From contig OY987272.1 in assembly GCA_963920665.1 (NCBI GenBank), positions 2,733,001-2,797,000 of the forward strand: 64,000 bases of DNA, written 5' to 3'. A model generated the notes under the pieces. It was given only the letters and a program-made list of their open reading frames with translations, was not told the DNA's origin and searched no databases. Source of the stretch: Straminergon stramineum. Lineage: Eukaryota; Streptophyta; Bryopsida; Hypnales; Calliergonaceae. The number at the start of each line of letters is the position of its first letter. The stretch's first letter is position 1. A program made the translations under genes and the position numbers. Below are positions 1 to 11,902 of this stretch, one piece after another.

Positions 1-3000
1 TAATCAAACATAGTTTTCTCATCCGTCATTGACTTTTTGAAGTGTGGATTTTTTATATGTATTGTATGGGAAGTTAGCTTCATACATGTGTAATCCAATT
101 AGAAGGGGGATGATTTGTGAAATTTTTATGCCTCATTTCATGTAGTGATTCATCCAAAATTTCGAAGATTTGAATGAAAAAGTGCTCTTATAAAAGTCAA
201 CTCATAAAATTAAACAACCAAAAAATCTCAAAAAATCACAACACCTAGAGTGTTTCATTTCATGAAATCACAACAAATTTCATAAATAAATTGTGAATAT
301 CTTATTCATAATCAAATTACAAAATAATTTTGAATTTCAAGTTTCAAATTTTATACAAAAATATTGGTGACAACAATTATAGATCTAACCGTATGGATAG
401 AATCTGAAATTCATAATGTACAACTTTTATTCATACAACAAGTTCAAAATATCCCTCTTAGTTACATTTTATAAGACATCTTTGAAATTCTCCAAATTTG
501 GAGAAGGGTGAGGGTGTTTAGGGGTTAAAAAGTGAGACTATAACAATGATTTTCCAAAATAAGTAAAATCAAATAATAAAAATTATACCATCTCATAGTG
601 TACATTCTTCCAAATTCATTATAAATATTCTTAATAAAAAATTGTTAATTGGGGACTTTCAATTGAATTTCGAAAGATAACCTTGCAAAACGAATTAAAA
701 ATTATGAATAATTTTTGGATAAATCCAACCGTATAGATGTGATCTACAAATTGAGATTGACAACTTTTCATTATATATCTACATTTTTGTGATTCATCAA
801 ACATTTTAGAACACATCTTTGAAATAGGTGGTGGATCTAGATGTTAAGGAGTTAAGACTTTGAGGAGCTATAAGCTATTCATTTGATCATCTTTTTATGT
901 AATATTTGAACCACAACGGAGGTTGGTGAATCAGCCTTGATAGATATCCAATTTATGGATTTCCAAAATACAAATTTTTCCACAAATTGTACAAATATAC
1001 AAATATACCTGCAAATGTCCAACATGAAAGAGTTAGTTTGAGAAAACAGGATGAAAAAAGTATCTTGAACCATTACTCAATTAAGACCTAAGAAATCTAT
1101 ACATGACCTACTAAGCAATGAAATGCTCCCCAAATTGAATTGTGTCCAAATGAAAATTCACAACAACCAAGCTATGTTCATCGAGTAAAAGGTGATATCA
1201 AGCTTAACAAAATACAATCAAACAATCATGAGAATAATTTTCAATTGTGTGGATTGTTTACTTCCTCTTGATTTGCACCTTTGACAAGTAGTAATATTCA
1301 CTAACTCCACGTTTGTAGGCATGATCTTCTAAGAATCACAATCCTAAGCAAATAGTTTCTTCTACTTCAGATGGTCACATAGAGAGATTTTGCTATACTT
1401 TGCACCACGGAGTCAAAGACCCTCTGTGTATCTTTTCTGGACAACTCTACCCTCACTTGCATCCGCACTACAATCCAACCTTGTAATCAATACTGGTAAA
1501 CAACCTTGAACCCAAGTTGAAACTATGGAGCACAAAAATCAACACATCATACAAATTTAACGTGCTTTAGTATGCTTATTCCAAATCAAGAGAACTGATA
1601 AAAAAAAAGTAATTCTTACTCTAAGCTTATGGTCGCAAGGAGGTTGAGCTTTGATGCGGTCATCCTTGATCAACGACAATGAGTTGTTGCTAGAGAGTGG
1701 AGTTGTGCCATGACAACAAACATGTTTTGAGGAGAGTACATGCAACACTCATAGGCATAGAAGACGATACCATGAACTATGAGCTAGAGGTGAGAACACC
1801 ATATTGCTATTAAATATAAATGAGAACTAAACCTTTATTGTACCTTTTGAAATCAAGTATGAGACCTTAGAATAAAATAGAGGGTTTGTGTAAAGAATAG
1901 CAAGTAATGGCTTTCTAGCACTAAAGATTAAACCCTAAAAGATCAAGAACTTATGGTTTCAATATGACAAATTCATATTGTGAATTAAATAATCATAGCA
2001 TCAAAATGAGGAATTTTGCATTGTTGGTAAAAAACAAATAAAATTGAACAAAAGGAAGTCCACATTCTACCTACTCAAAACTGCTAGAAAAAAGAAAAAA
2101 GAAAAACAAAACATGAGACCCAATTTAGGCTTCTTAGGTTAACCATACTCACAAACCAAACCAAAATTATAATCTGCTTGGTAGGAATGGACACCAAAAT
2201 TTGTGCATTGAACATTTGAGAACATTTATATTCGTACTTAACAACACAAGGTTGGACTGGTCTTTGTTTGGGTAGTGCACAACTTTGACGTTGGACCCTA
2301 CTAACAACACAGATCATATAACGGTACAAACCATCTCATAAGGTGATGTATATATAATTGCTAAGTGAGGTAAAAAAAACCATGTGCACCAATGAATTTA
2401 GGTTGTAAGTACATTGGTTGCCTTGAATCTTCATGACATGATCAATTCAAATCATTTCACATAGCTACAAAACCTTGAATGAAGGACATAATTTATTGTC
2501 CTAAATCAACCAATAGGACCAATAGTTTTGTACCTCAAAATCAGAGTTCTAAAGAGCAATGATGAAGCTCTTCTACACTTCTCTTCGCAATTGCAATACT
2601 CGAACTTGTTCCTTTACTACCGCGACATTTGACACACAACAATGTCCACACTGCGCTTTGCAAAAAAAATTTATCAACAAATAGCCATCTACTCCCACTA
2701 GAAAAATGTAGTGATGAAAATGATGAAGATAGAGCCAACGATGACTCTAAACCCTGCCATTAGGTTGTCGAATGTGCGAAGCTCAAAGCTCTAGAAGTGG
2801 AGCAGAGCAACAACGGGAAGGAGAAACAACAGATTAAGCAACGATAGGAGGAGCCATAGCTGCTATGGCCTCTAACCTCGAAAAGTGACGACAGGGACGA
2901 GGTAGGAAGAACGTACAAGAGAACTAACTTAGGGTTTAAGCTGCATCATCGTCGTAAGAAATTATTTTAGAGATTGTTGGTGGTGTGCGAGAGAGGAGTG

Positions 3001-3060
3001 AGAGAAGGGCGGCGTTGCAAGTTGGACTTATGGAGTGAGGAGGACGTATACGATCAACCC
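1..3060. other. AT-rich gene-poor region with decayed repeats
   Basis: I see no convincing gene here. Open frames are short and lack splice structure or recognisable motifs. The first 870 bases hold two related repeat units (about 375-528 and 715-860), each with the phrase ATCTAACCGTATGGAT or a close variant and each ending near a GGGGTTAA or GGAGTTAA. These look like decayed ends of TTAA-flanked elements seen elsewhere in the window. From about 2,540 to 3,060 the composition is more GC-rich and contains an unassigned transcript-like stretch, but no supportable protein. Confidence 0.6.
375..860 (+). repeat. Two related degenerate repeat units with a TTAA-type end
   Basis: The unit around 375-528 and the unit around 715-860 share a run of matching words: an AACCGTATGGATA-like word, then ACAACTTTTATTCAT, then ACATCTTTGAAAT. 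The first unit ends TGTTTAGGGG followed by TTAA (525-528), the same terminal signature as the piggyBac-like elements further on. The matching other end is not visible, so the full extent is unknown. Confidence 0.45.
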
Positions 3061-3068
3061 TAATCTAC

Positions 3069-3256
3069 CCAATTGCCCCCTACCTAGTCAGACCCCTCCA
3101 ATTAGACCCCTTATATAGTTGGACCTCCTCCAATAGGACCCCTTGCCTAGGTAGCCCCCCCAATTGGAACCCCTTGCCCAGGCAGACCCCCCCAATCGGA
3201 CCCCCCTGCCCAAGCAAACCCCCCCAATCGGAACCCCTGCCTAGGCAGACCCCCCT
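3069..3256 (+). repeat. GC-rich minisatellite, about six units of 29-33 bp
   Basis: The block is built of imperfect units with consensus near CCAATYGGAMCCCYTGCC plus YAGGCAGACCCCC. It stands out sharply from the AT-rich surroundings. Read on the minus strand it forms part of an open frame (3080-3481) with a Gly/Leu-rich periodic peptide, which is a by-product of the repeat period rather than evidence of a protein. Units differ from each other by several substitutions and small length changes. Confidence 0.75.
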
Positions 3257-3924
3257 CTTGGACCAATTGTTAGACCTCCAATCGTGCAGTGTGAAAACAG
3301 TTGTAGATAGGATAGGGACTTTCACATACCAAAGTTGATGTGGAATAGTCAATGCAGAGTCGTTGCCATAGTCTCTGTCCAAAGGACAGAGCCAATAAAT
3401 ACGTGAATCTGAAAAGGTGTCACCGAAGCAGCGGATTAAGTGAAGATTTGGTACCAATTGTTGTTTCCTTTTGTTTAACACATCTATATTCTATATATCT
3501 CCAGATTCATCTCTATATTCTATTTATTCTTCATGTGTAGTTAAACTTTGTTGTCCTCTTCTTCAATTTCACTTGCAAGCCCAATTCCAACATACCAATT
3601 TTGAAACCTAGTTGGATTTTGGATTTAAAAGAATAAGTTTAAATAAAAGAATGAGGCATGCATTTCTTTGCAAATTGAACAAAAGACTTGATGAAGTTGA
3701 AGTACAAAACTTTGACCTCCATATGGAGAGATTTTCACTTTGGATGTTTGTTTAAGAAGAGAAGTATTAATCGCCCATAAAACCATAAAATGTGATGAAC
3801 TTATAGAATGGTGGATTCATAGAATGAGACTTGTTCACTAGCTTCATGCACTATGAAGTCATTTTTTTTTCTTGCTATAAACAACCATGTTGATAAGCAC
3901 CTAAAATAAACCATAGTCTTTTAA

Positions 3925-4502
3925 TCCCTAAACGTTCAAATTCATCTCCAGAATTGACAATTTGAAAAAATCATTGTAAAGGATTATACAGAAGCACACT
4001 TAGGAAGTAATATACAAATAAAAGTTCTAGATTGAGAATTGTAGATTTCATTTGTATAGTTAGATTCACCAATGCTATCACTAATATTTTTTTTCTAAAT
4101 TTTGAAAGAAAAATTTCAAAATTCCTTCTAAAGTCGATTACAAGAAGAATATTATCATTTTTTGAGTAAAATTTGTTGGATGAATTTGAAATGCGGTTCT
4201 CTTCACATGGTGATTTTTTGAGATTTTTGTGTTTTTAAATTCTATGACCTTGTTTTGGCAAATTTAGTTTTGAACTAGAGTCAATGCCATTTTGGCTTGG
4301 TCAAACACTTGACATACTTGCACATTGGTAATTTTAGAAAAATATGTACTCTAGTAACACCAAATTCAACCCTTAGATAGGACAACAACTTAACAAAGAA
4401 TCTACACAAATGAAAATAACTTTCACCTAAATAGTTAGGAAGATGAAACTTTAATTTCAATATGTTCATCATCCAAAAAATGGACGTGGGACCACTTAGG
4501 GG
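3925..4502 (+). mobile_element. TTAA-flanked MITE, family 2 (578 bp)
   Basis: The element is bordered by TTAA at 3921-3924 and TTAA at 4503-4506. The left end reads TCCCTAAACGTTC, and the right end in reverse complement reads CCCCTAAGTGGTCCC. TTAA target duplications and a CCC-type terminus are hallmarks of piggyBac-class elements. There is no coding capacity, so it is non-autonomous. Its inner sequence recurs at 7125-7379 and, as a relic, in the first intron of the JmjC gene near 12,500-12,750. Confidence 0.6.
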
Positions 4503-4506
4503 TTAA

Positions 4507-7124
4507 CAAACAAACAAATTTTAGAATGAATGTTTTAGTAAATGTGTTATAACTTCTTAAGCAACACTTTTGGAACCTCAAATCGATTTGGATGTCTCTA
4601 TTTTATGTTTAAGAACATAAATTCTTTCCCCTCAAGAAGAAGATATTTGTACTTAAATATTAGGATTTTTTTACACGTGTACAATGCATTCAAAATCTAT
4701 AACTTCTGCTCACAAAACAAGGGGTGCGAGTGAGAGATGGTAGGGAGCTTATTCTAGGCATTACCACAGGTGCAATAATTAACAATTTGAATGAAGGATG
4801 AGTTTGTCGATAAGTTAATTCACATTTTGGAATTGTTTGTATCTTGGGAGTAGTCTTTAGAGATTCTTGGTGCAAACTATATTTTCAGCATCTTCAGGAA
4901 CTTAAATTTTAGAGTTTTGTTAATGTCTTTGGAATTTTATTCTCTTAGTATTTGAATATCATTTAGATATGGAATCTTTGTACTATCTCAATCCATTTTG
5001 TATTTGAGTTACAGAATTTGTGTGGTATGTGGTGAGATTTCAACCCTAAACTGGATTGTCTTCTCTAGAATTTTGTAGGTCACTATGGAATATGGATGGT
5101 GGCATTCCTGGTGAAGCCCTTTCATTGTAGGTGGTGATTCATGCTATTCCTGATATGATCATTACAAATCAATGTCTTTTTTAGGCTTTAGGTCACTTTT
5201 TTTGTGCTACTTTTTGTATCTTATGTGTCTTTTTTTTAATGTGGACTCATATTGTTACTTTTTTGTTTCTTACAAAATGATGTGGAGAGAGAATTTCTTT
5301 TGTATAGCAACGTAATGCATTGTGTATCTATCATGTGTTCTTGTCTTGACATTACAAACATCTGTGTTATGTATGTGAAGGTGAACCTACTACATTAGTG
5401 GGGTGGAGTCCATGATGCTCATGCCCAGGCTATTGACAAGGTATGAGAAATCAAATTTTGATAGTTCGTCAAATTTATGATGCTTCATTCGCATAGTTTA
5501 TCTAAGCACTCATGATGGTTACTTATGTCAAGAGATACAACATTTGGAATACTTCTGCTTTAAAAGTATGCTCACTTTACCATATAACAATAGTGTTATC
5601 CTTATTGGTTTTGAATGATCTAGAAGATGACAGGTTGTTGCTAATGCTTTTGGAAACACTAGTGTGTAGGAAAGAGACCTTTCTGCTCTAGTCGTTACCA
5701 TTTGTCCTGGGTTAAACATGTGTCTACGAGGTTGCTTCAATATTCCTACGCGATTGAGGTTTTTCATGCTTCAATTTTAATCTCACATTGTTGGAATGGC
5801 CTCTTTCATAAGCATAGGGTAGAAAGTGACTCCGTATATTTGTGAAAATTGAATTTGTTGGTAGAACTTTGCCAAGACTCAAGAGAGGGCTAAAATTCTT
5901 TTGACGAAATTTTTTTTACAAAAAGATAGGACACCCTTTCAACAATTGCAAGATTTGTTTAATTTACCTAGTGGCATTGGTTAAAAGTTAATTGTCTTTT
6001 GGATGAAGTCCATATATGAATTTATTCGGAACACTGGTGTAGAGTTTGGCAAAGAATTCAGGGTTAGTTTAATTTCTCTCCAACTAGGATCTATAGTTTT
6101 GAACTAAGGTAGTAGGTTCATTAAAAGCTCATCTAAGGGCTAGTCTACCTTTCTAATCTATTTTCTTTCATGGAAATATTGAAATTAGCTTATTTTTCAG
6201 ACAAAGATAAATAGATGTAGAATGTAACACAAGTGGTTGAAGCATTATTGAATTAGTTATGAATTTTCAAACAAGTTGTGTGATTGGTCCCTATTTATGA
6301 TCCTAGGTCTTCCATAAATTGTTCATATGAAGTTATAAAGAGAAAAGGGGCAAGCAAGGACAATGATTGGCTCTTGCAAAAAAATATACTTTTTTTCTCA
6401 ATCCTTTTACATTAATATAGAGGTTGACTTAAGGACCATCTCATGTCCATTTTAGAGTTAAAGTAGGGGCGATTCTAAATGCCTGAGTGGAGTATAAGCC
6501 TCCTACCTTAAATGCAATATAAAATTGCAAATTCAGGAGTTTGGTGCCATGATCTTTGTCCCCTCTTTTATCAATTATATGTGTATGATCTCTTTGGGGC
6601 TTATGTATTTGTTTTCTTACATGTATTGCTATGATATTTCCTATATTAGTTGTGGATTTTGCTACAAACTCTTTATTCTTGTGCTCACATATCTTAACAA
6701 TGCAATGCTTCTTAAAATGTTCTTGAAGGATATTTCTTCTCTAGGTTTTTCTAAAAATCCCTAGGGATTGTGTGGTTGAAACTAAGAGGAAATGATAAAG
6801 ATATTAAGAGACATCATTATAGTGTGAGACATATTAAGAATGCTAAAGAATCCCAATCAACATCTTGATACATATGTTAAAGATGGCCAATACTTCAACT
6901 TCTAGACAAAAAGTTCCACCTTGCCCCAAAGGATCTAGACATTAAGCTTTCATTACAACTAGTCTAAAGATAGTCTACATTGTTGCCTCTATATAATTAA
7001 TTTTAATATTTTAGAGATAGACTATTCATAATAAAAAATGATCTTTATAATAGATCCAAATTTCTTCAATATATATATGATTTTGATGTTGATTCTTTAG
7101 AGCCCACACGTCTTGTTGTGTTCT
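4507..7124. other. AT-rich intergenic DNA
   Basis: No gene, RNA or well-defined repeat is visible to me in this stretch. Open frames are short, lack family motifs and are interrupted by stops in all frames. Confidence 0.5.
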
Positions 7125-7379
7125 TAAGATCTATGACCTCATTTTGGCGAATCAAGTTTTGAACTAAAGTCAATGCAATTTGACCACTTGACATTGTTGC
7201 ACATTTGTAATTTTAAGAAAATATATACTCTAGTAATACCAAATCCAACTCTTAGATAGGATAATAACTTGATAAAGTATCTCCATAAATTAGATAACTT
7301 TCATTCAAGCAATTAGGAGGATGAAACTATAGTTCCAATCTATTAATTGTCTAGAAATGGATGCCGGAGCGCTTAGGGG
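7125..7379 (+). mobile_element. Truncated family-2 TTAA MITE
   Basis: About 255 bases match the right half of the element at 3925-4502, starting near TCTATGACCTCATTTTGGCG and ending GGAGCGCTTAGGGG directly before TTAA (7380-7383). The left half is missing. No coding capacity. Confidence 0.55.
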
Positions 7380-7744
7380 TTAAGAATGTCAATATAAGCT
7401 TTTACTCACTCTTGATGAGCACTTGACAATGTAGTTTTTTTCTCTAGAGTAGTTCTTGTTGGAATAGAGAGCTTGGGGATAGTGCATTAGGAGAGATTTG
7501 AGGCCTCTACATGCCCGTTTTAGGATTGTTCCCTTGCCTGTTCTTTGTGTTGTTTGGGAATGGTTGGCTACTATCAATATATAAATATTAAAAAAAAATT
7601 AGTTCTGAAATGCAAAATGAAGTTCCAAAAAAAATTATTTTTATTTTTTACGTGGCATTGTTTCGGCCACATTAGACTGCACCAATAGCGCAGTTCCTAC
7701 GTTCCTTGCAATCTAGGAACTCGAAGGCATGTAGAGGCCTTAAA

Positions 7745-9235
7745 TCTCCCCTAATGCTTGGTTGCAAGTCCTAAATGGCCAAGGTGAATTGACCTCCTCG
7801 CTCATCCGTGAAGGAAAACCTTGAAATTTTTTATTTGCCACGCATGATCAGATTTGCAAATTTTGAATTCATATTTGCTAAAAGTAGTCCCATGTCAGGG
7901 TTGCTATTTTGTGAGCTTGTGAGCCTGTGAGCCTACAACTTTTTAGAGATTCCATCTAAAATTTTTGGTTAAAATTTCCTATTTTTAATAAATTTTATTA
8001 ATACCTATTACTGTGGACCCATTACCGTGGTCCCTTTAACAACCTTGATGTGCCATTCATTGAACTTCACTAGATTTTAAGAAGAAAAAAACCAATGATT
8101 AATTAGGATTCTTTTGAAATCAAATATGGTTGTTTCGTTGAAAATTAGGGCTTCATGATCACTCCCCTCTTGCTACTTGGTACTCCTCGGCGCCGAGGGG
8201 AGCCCTCCCATCATGAACTTAAAAAAAAAAAAAAAAAACTTTTTTTTTTTTTTTTTTTCCAAAATTTTCCTTGGGTAGGTTGCTACCCTCGGCGCCGAGA
8301 GGTACCAAGAAGCAAGAGGGGAGTGATCAATCAAATAACAATTTGATCAAGATAGAAGAGTTTGACATCCAGAAGGTCCTACAAGAAGACAATGATCAAC
8401 TAATCAACACTTCAGTGAAACTAAGTTCATTCCTTATACAAATAATCCCTATCAACCAAATATTTTCTTAAAATCTTAACAATATTTTTCTAAAATGGTA
8501 ACAAGTCTAATTAGCAATACATTAAGACATAAGTGAAGGTACTACAACCATTGGTTCTAAGAAGATCCATGCTATTATAGATAGTGATCAACAAAAATGA
8601 AACTTGGTGTGGCTAAGTTTTTTTGACACATGTAATGAAATCTTATCAACAATTTTTAGAAAAATCTAAAGAAATTCAATAATAGCACATCAAGAAAAAA
8701 TTATTAGTGTGTTCTCATTGACCTTGGGAGGGTCCATGTTCTTATAAGACAATGATCAACCAATATTCTAAGAAAACTTATTTCCATCTCTATTCATCTT
8801 TCACATCAATTGGATTCTTCATCTTCATAATGTACACTACTAGATAAGATTCAAAATTAGAATTTTCATTTGAATTCTATATACCCAAGGTAATAGGTCC
8901 ACGGTAATAGGCCCATGATAGTAGGTACTAAAATTTACAAAAAATAATAAATTTTGATCCAAATTTTAAGATAGAATCTATTTTTTGAAATATTAATAAG
9001 TTTCTAATGCTTTTTCAAATTTCTGAGCTCAATGCTCACATAATCCCTACTCAATGCTCATAGGCTCATGCTCACAAGCTTACAAAATAGCACCGTTGGT
9101 CTCATGTTAGCTAGGAGAGATGTACAAAGTAAATTGATGAACCTCAAAATAGTTATTTTTTTTATTTGCAGTCCTAGAATGACTTTGAGGGTCTGAGCGA
9201 GGAGATTAGTTCACCCCAACCGTCCTCAATGGTCA
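7745..9235. repeat. Long inverted repeat (foldback element), arms about 400 bp
   Basis: The left arm (about 7,745-8,070) and right arm (about 8,860-9,235) are degenerate reverse complements. Matching landmarks are GCTATTTTGTGAGCTTGTGAG with its inverse near 9,070-9,100, ATTACCGTGG near 8,020 with its inverse near 8,890, and CTCCTCGCTC near 7,796 with its inverse near 9,198. The spacer of roughly 0.8 kb contains a second, smaller inverted-repeat element (8156-8329). No protein is encoded. A further partial direct copy of the left arm lies near 9,320-9,400. Confidence 0.6.
8156..8329. mobile_element. Foldback MITE with about 47-bp terminal inverted repeats
   Basis: The two ends are near-perfect inverted copies beginning TGATCACTCCCCTCTTGC. 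Each contains the self-complementary word CTCGGCGCCGAG, and the centre is an A18 tract followed by a T tract. The 174-bp unit could fold into one long hairpin. There is no coding capacity. No clear target duplication is visible beyond a possible TCA, so superfamily assignment is open. Confidence 0.7.
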
Positions 9236-9359
9236 GTTTCTAAAGTAGTGTAATAAGCCAAATGCATGACGATTTTGCCTCCTTATTTTACCACACAAGA
9301 AAACATAGGAACGTTTTGAATGCTATGCATGATAGAATTTGCAAATTTTGAGTTTATAT

Positions 9360-11240
9360 TTGCAATTAGAGGCCCAAATTAGTTGCTAGGAGAGGTATAG
9401 AGAAATAGATTAATCAAGCACAAAAATAGGGGGTCTAAATAATATTGGTTGTCCAATAATACGTTTTTTTGCATTAGTTGGCACGTTTCATTGATCGTTT
9501 TAAATTCCTTTTGACTAAATACCTTCTAGAGACCTAGATTATGTTCATATTTTCTAGTCTCAAAACTGGAGGTTCACTTAATTCTCCCTTGAACTATATC
9601 ATTGTATGAAGAATGAACATCCATGAAGAGCATTAATTTCAATGGAAACTTTTGAACTTTGGTCTTTGAAGCTAATGAATTTCCTACATGATTGGAAGCC
9701 AATTGTTTGCAAATCTAGACTAATCCTAGTTTTTAGAGTCTTGACTAGTTGATTGTCACAGTTTTGGCTATCCAAATTGCAACAAATTGAAGAATATTAC
9801 ATCACTTGTCTTTATCTCCATAGAAAAGAACCACCCAAACAACAGAGAAAATTCCACAGAAGTAGAAGAGACAAGATGGAAGTAAATAAGCATCGATGTA
9901 CAACTTGTGTGTTGATATTCAAGGAGTTCATTAAAATGGTGCACCAAAAATTGTGACATTCATTTACGGAAAATGCCAAAACTTGATTTAATTGTTAGGT
10001 CGCCCAAGGTTCTTAAAAGTGCCGAAGTCATGAAATACGGCCAATTAATCGAAGTTGAAGCTGTTAGAAATAGCAACAACTTACTAAACATCGTAACTAT
10101 TCGAGATAATTCAACAGTGCTAGGCTTTAAACATATTGTAAGGGGCAAAATTTTCAAATTAAAAAAATTCTTTTCCCATATGAAGAGATTTTGGTAGTAT
10201 CTTGCAACTTCTTTTTGATTGCAAGTATTAACAATATGTACAAATATTTGGTGTACCGGCTTCAATAGTTCAGTAGGTTCTTCAAACGAGGGAACTGAGG
10301 CTTAGTCTAAAGTGCTTTTGGAAGATGATGTGGTGAAAATCATTGCTATTTTATTATGCCCGTAGACCTCATCAACCAATGAAGGACTTGATGCCAAGAA
10401 GAGTAAGTATTTCGATGTCTATGATGCTCTTGGAACTACAATAGTGTCTTACACCAAAGTCGGTCATTTAGTACATCCATGATGAAGTTCATTCCAAAGT
10501 GCTACTTGTGGAGGGCATAGTTTCAGAAGTATCATTTTCATCATTTCTGATATGATGCTGTCTAGTATGCCCATTTGTCACTTTTGAAATTGCATGGTCT
10601 CGCAATCGTAGTTGTGTTTGTCATCTCATTACCATTGGCTTCCATCAGCTTCGCTTTGTTTAGCATCTTTCCTGCTTCCTTGTTGTATCAACTCCTCATT
10701 AGCATAAAAATTTGTGTGTACTGAAATATGTCACTTTGATAGGAACAAAGCTGCCACGAGTACAACAAGCCTCTACTAAGACTTCATCTTCAGATGAGGG
10801 CTATGATATGTCGGTTGTATACGTCTGTGAACTTTTAGAAGTGAATGGTTGATGCATAATGAACCTTATATATGTCGATCCATAATCCAATTCCAACTTA
10901 AAATTCTTCACTAAAACCACTCAAGAGTATGATCTAAAAAAATCATCTACTCAAATGATCTTGCCCAATGACCTAATTGATGAATATGGCATAAATAATG
11001 AATTTGAACAAAGATTTAAGCAAATTTATGCCAATAATCAAGAAAGGATTTCATTGGGCAGTGATAAAAAATTTGATATCCGGCAATGGAAATCCCCCTC
11101 TCGATAAACCTCGGAAGTTGGTACCCACTATTGATACTCAGTGTTGATATCCGGGTATCGTTACCCACCAACCCTGTACAGTCGTTTCCACTTGTTCCAG
11201 AATTCGGCTAATCTGGTATGTTGGTAATGACCCCATTAGG
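9360..11240. other. Intergenic DNA upstream of the JmjC gene
   Basis: No supportable gene. Overlapping open frames near 9,753-10,265 occur on both strands, which is typical of chance frames, and none has recognisable motifs. The last part, from about 11,220, grades into the probable promoter and 5' UTR of the JmjC gene. Confidence 0.5.
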
Positions 11241-11902
11241 GTTTCATCAGGCGCCACAGCGCCTGTGAAGAATCAGCGCTTGCAGGTATTCAGCGATCAA
11301 TTTCGCAGATTTACATCTTTGAATTTGCACAAATCAAGAGAGCTTCCGAGGACAGAGCTTCTGTGGAGGTAAGAATACTACGTTTATTCCGAAACCTTTT
11401 GTAAATGCAACAGAAGTGTGCGCAGGGGGTTTAGGGTTTCTTCTTGACCTTCGCTTATCTATGATCGAAAATTGTATCTTCTTCGGGATCCTGTTTCTAG
11501 CTTGACCCCGCATTCTCTATGTTGATATCGATGCCTATACCACTGTCTTTGGGAAATGCGTGGACTTGACCTAATTTTTTCTGTCATTAGGTTTTAAGTT
11601 AGTCTGTTTTTCATTTCAGTATTTGTTCTTATAATTAGGGTATTCAGATTTTAATGTGTTGTCACTGGATGGAAGGGCATTCCATCACATCAAAGAATGT
11701 TAGAATTGGATACCTTATGCAATAGGTATGAAGGTCAAAGATTTCGTGGTGGATGTTCTGAACTTGGTTTTGAAATTTCACTACAGGTACGCATTGGTAA
11801 AGGAATATACACCAGATGAACACCTGGTCAAGTGGTACTTTGTTATTGATCTGATTAGTTCTTAGGACCACCTGCCTTATTGCGAATTGGCCTGTTGTCG
11901 CT

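Noticed and set aside
3069..3256. Possible CRISPR array
   Set aside because: The units are contiguous and degenerate without distinct unique spacers, and the genome is eukaryotic.
3080..3481. 133-codon minus-strand frame with Gly/Leu-rich periodic peptide
   Set aside because: The frame is produced by the minisatellite at 3,069-3,256; the repeat length happens to avoid stops in one frame. No family motif or conservation is visible.
9753..10265. Overlapping open frames on both strands
   Set aside because: Frames of similar length on both strands with no motifs or splice structure; expected by chance in this composition.
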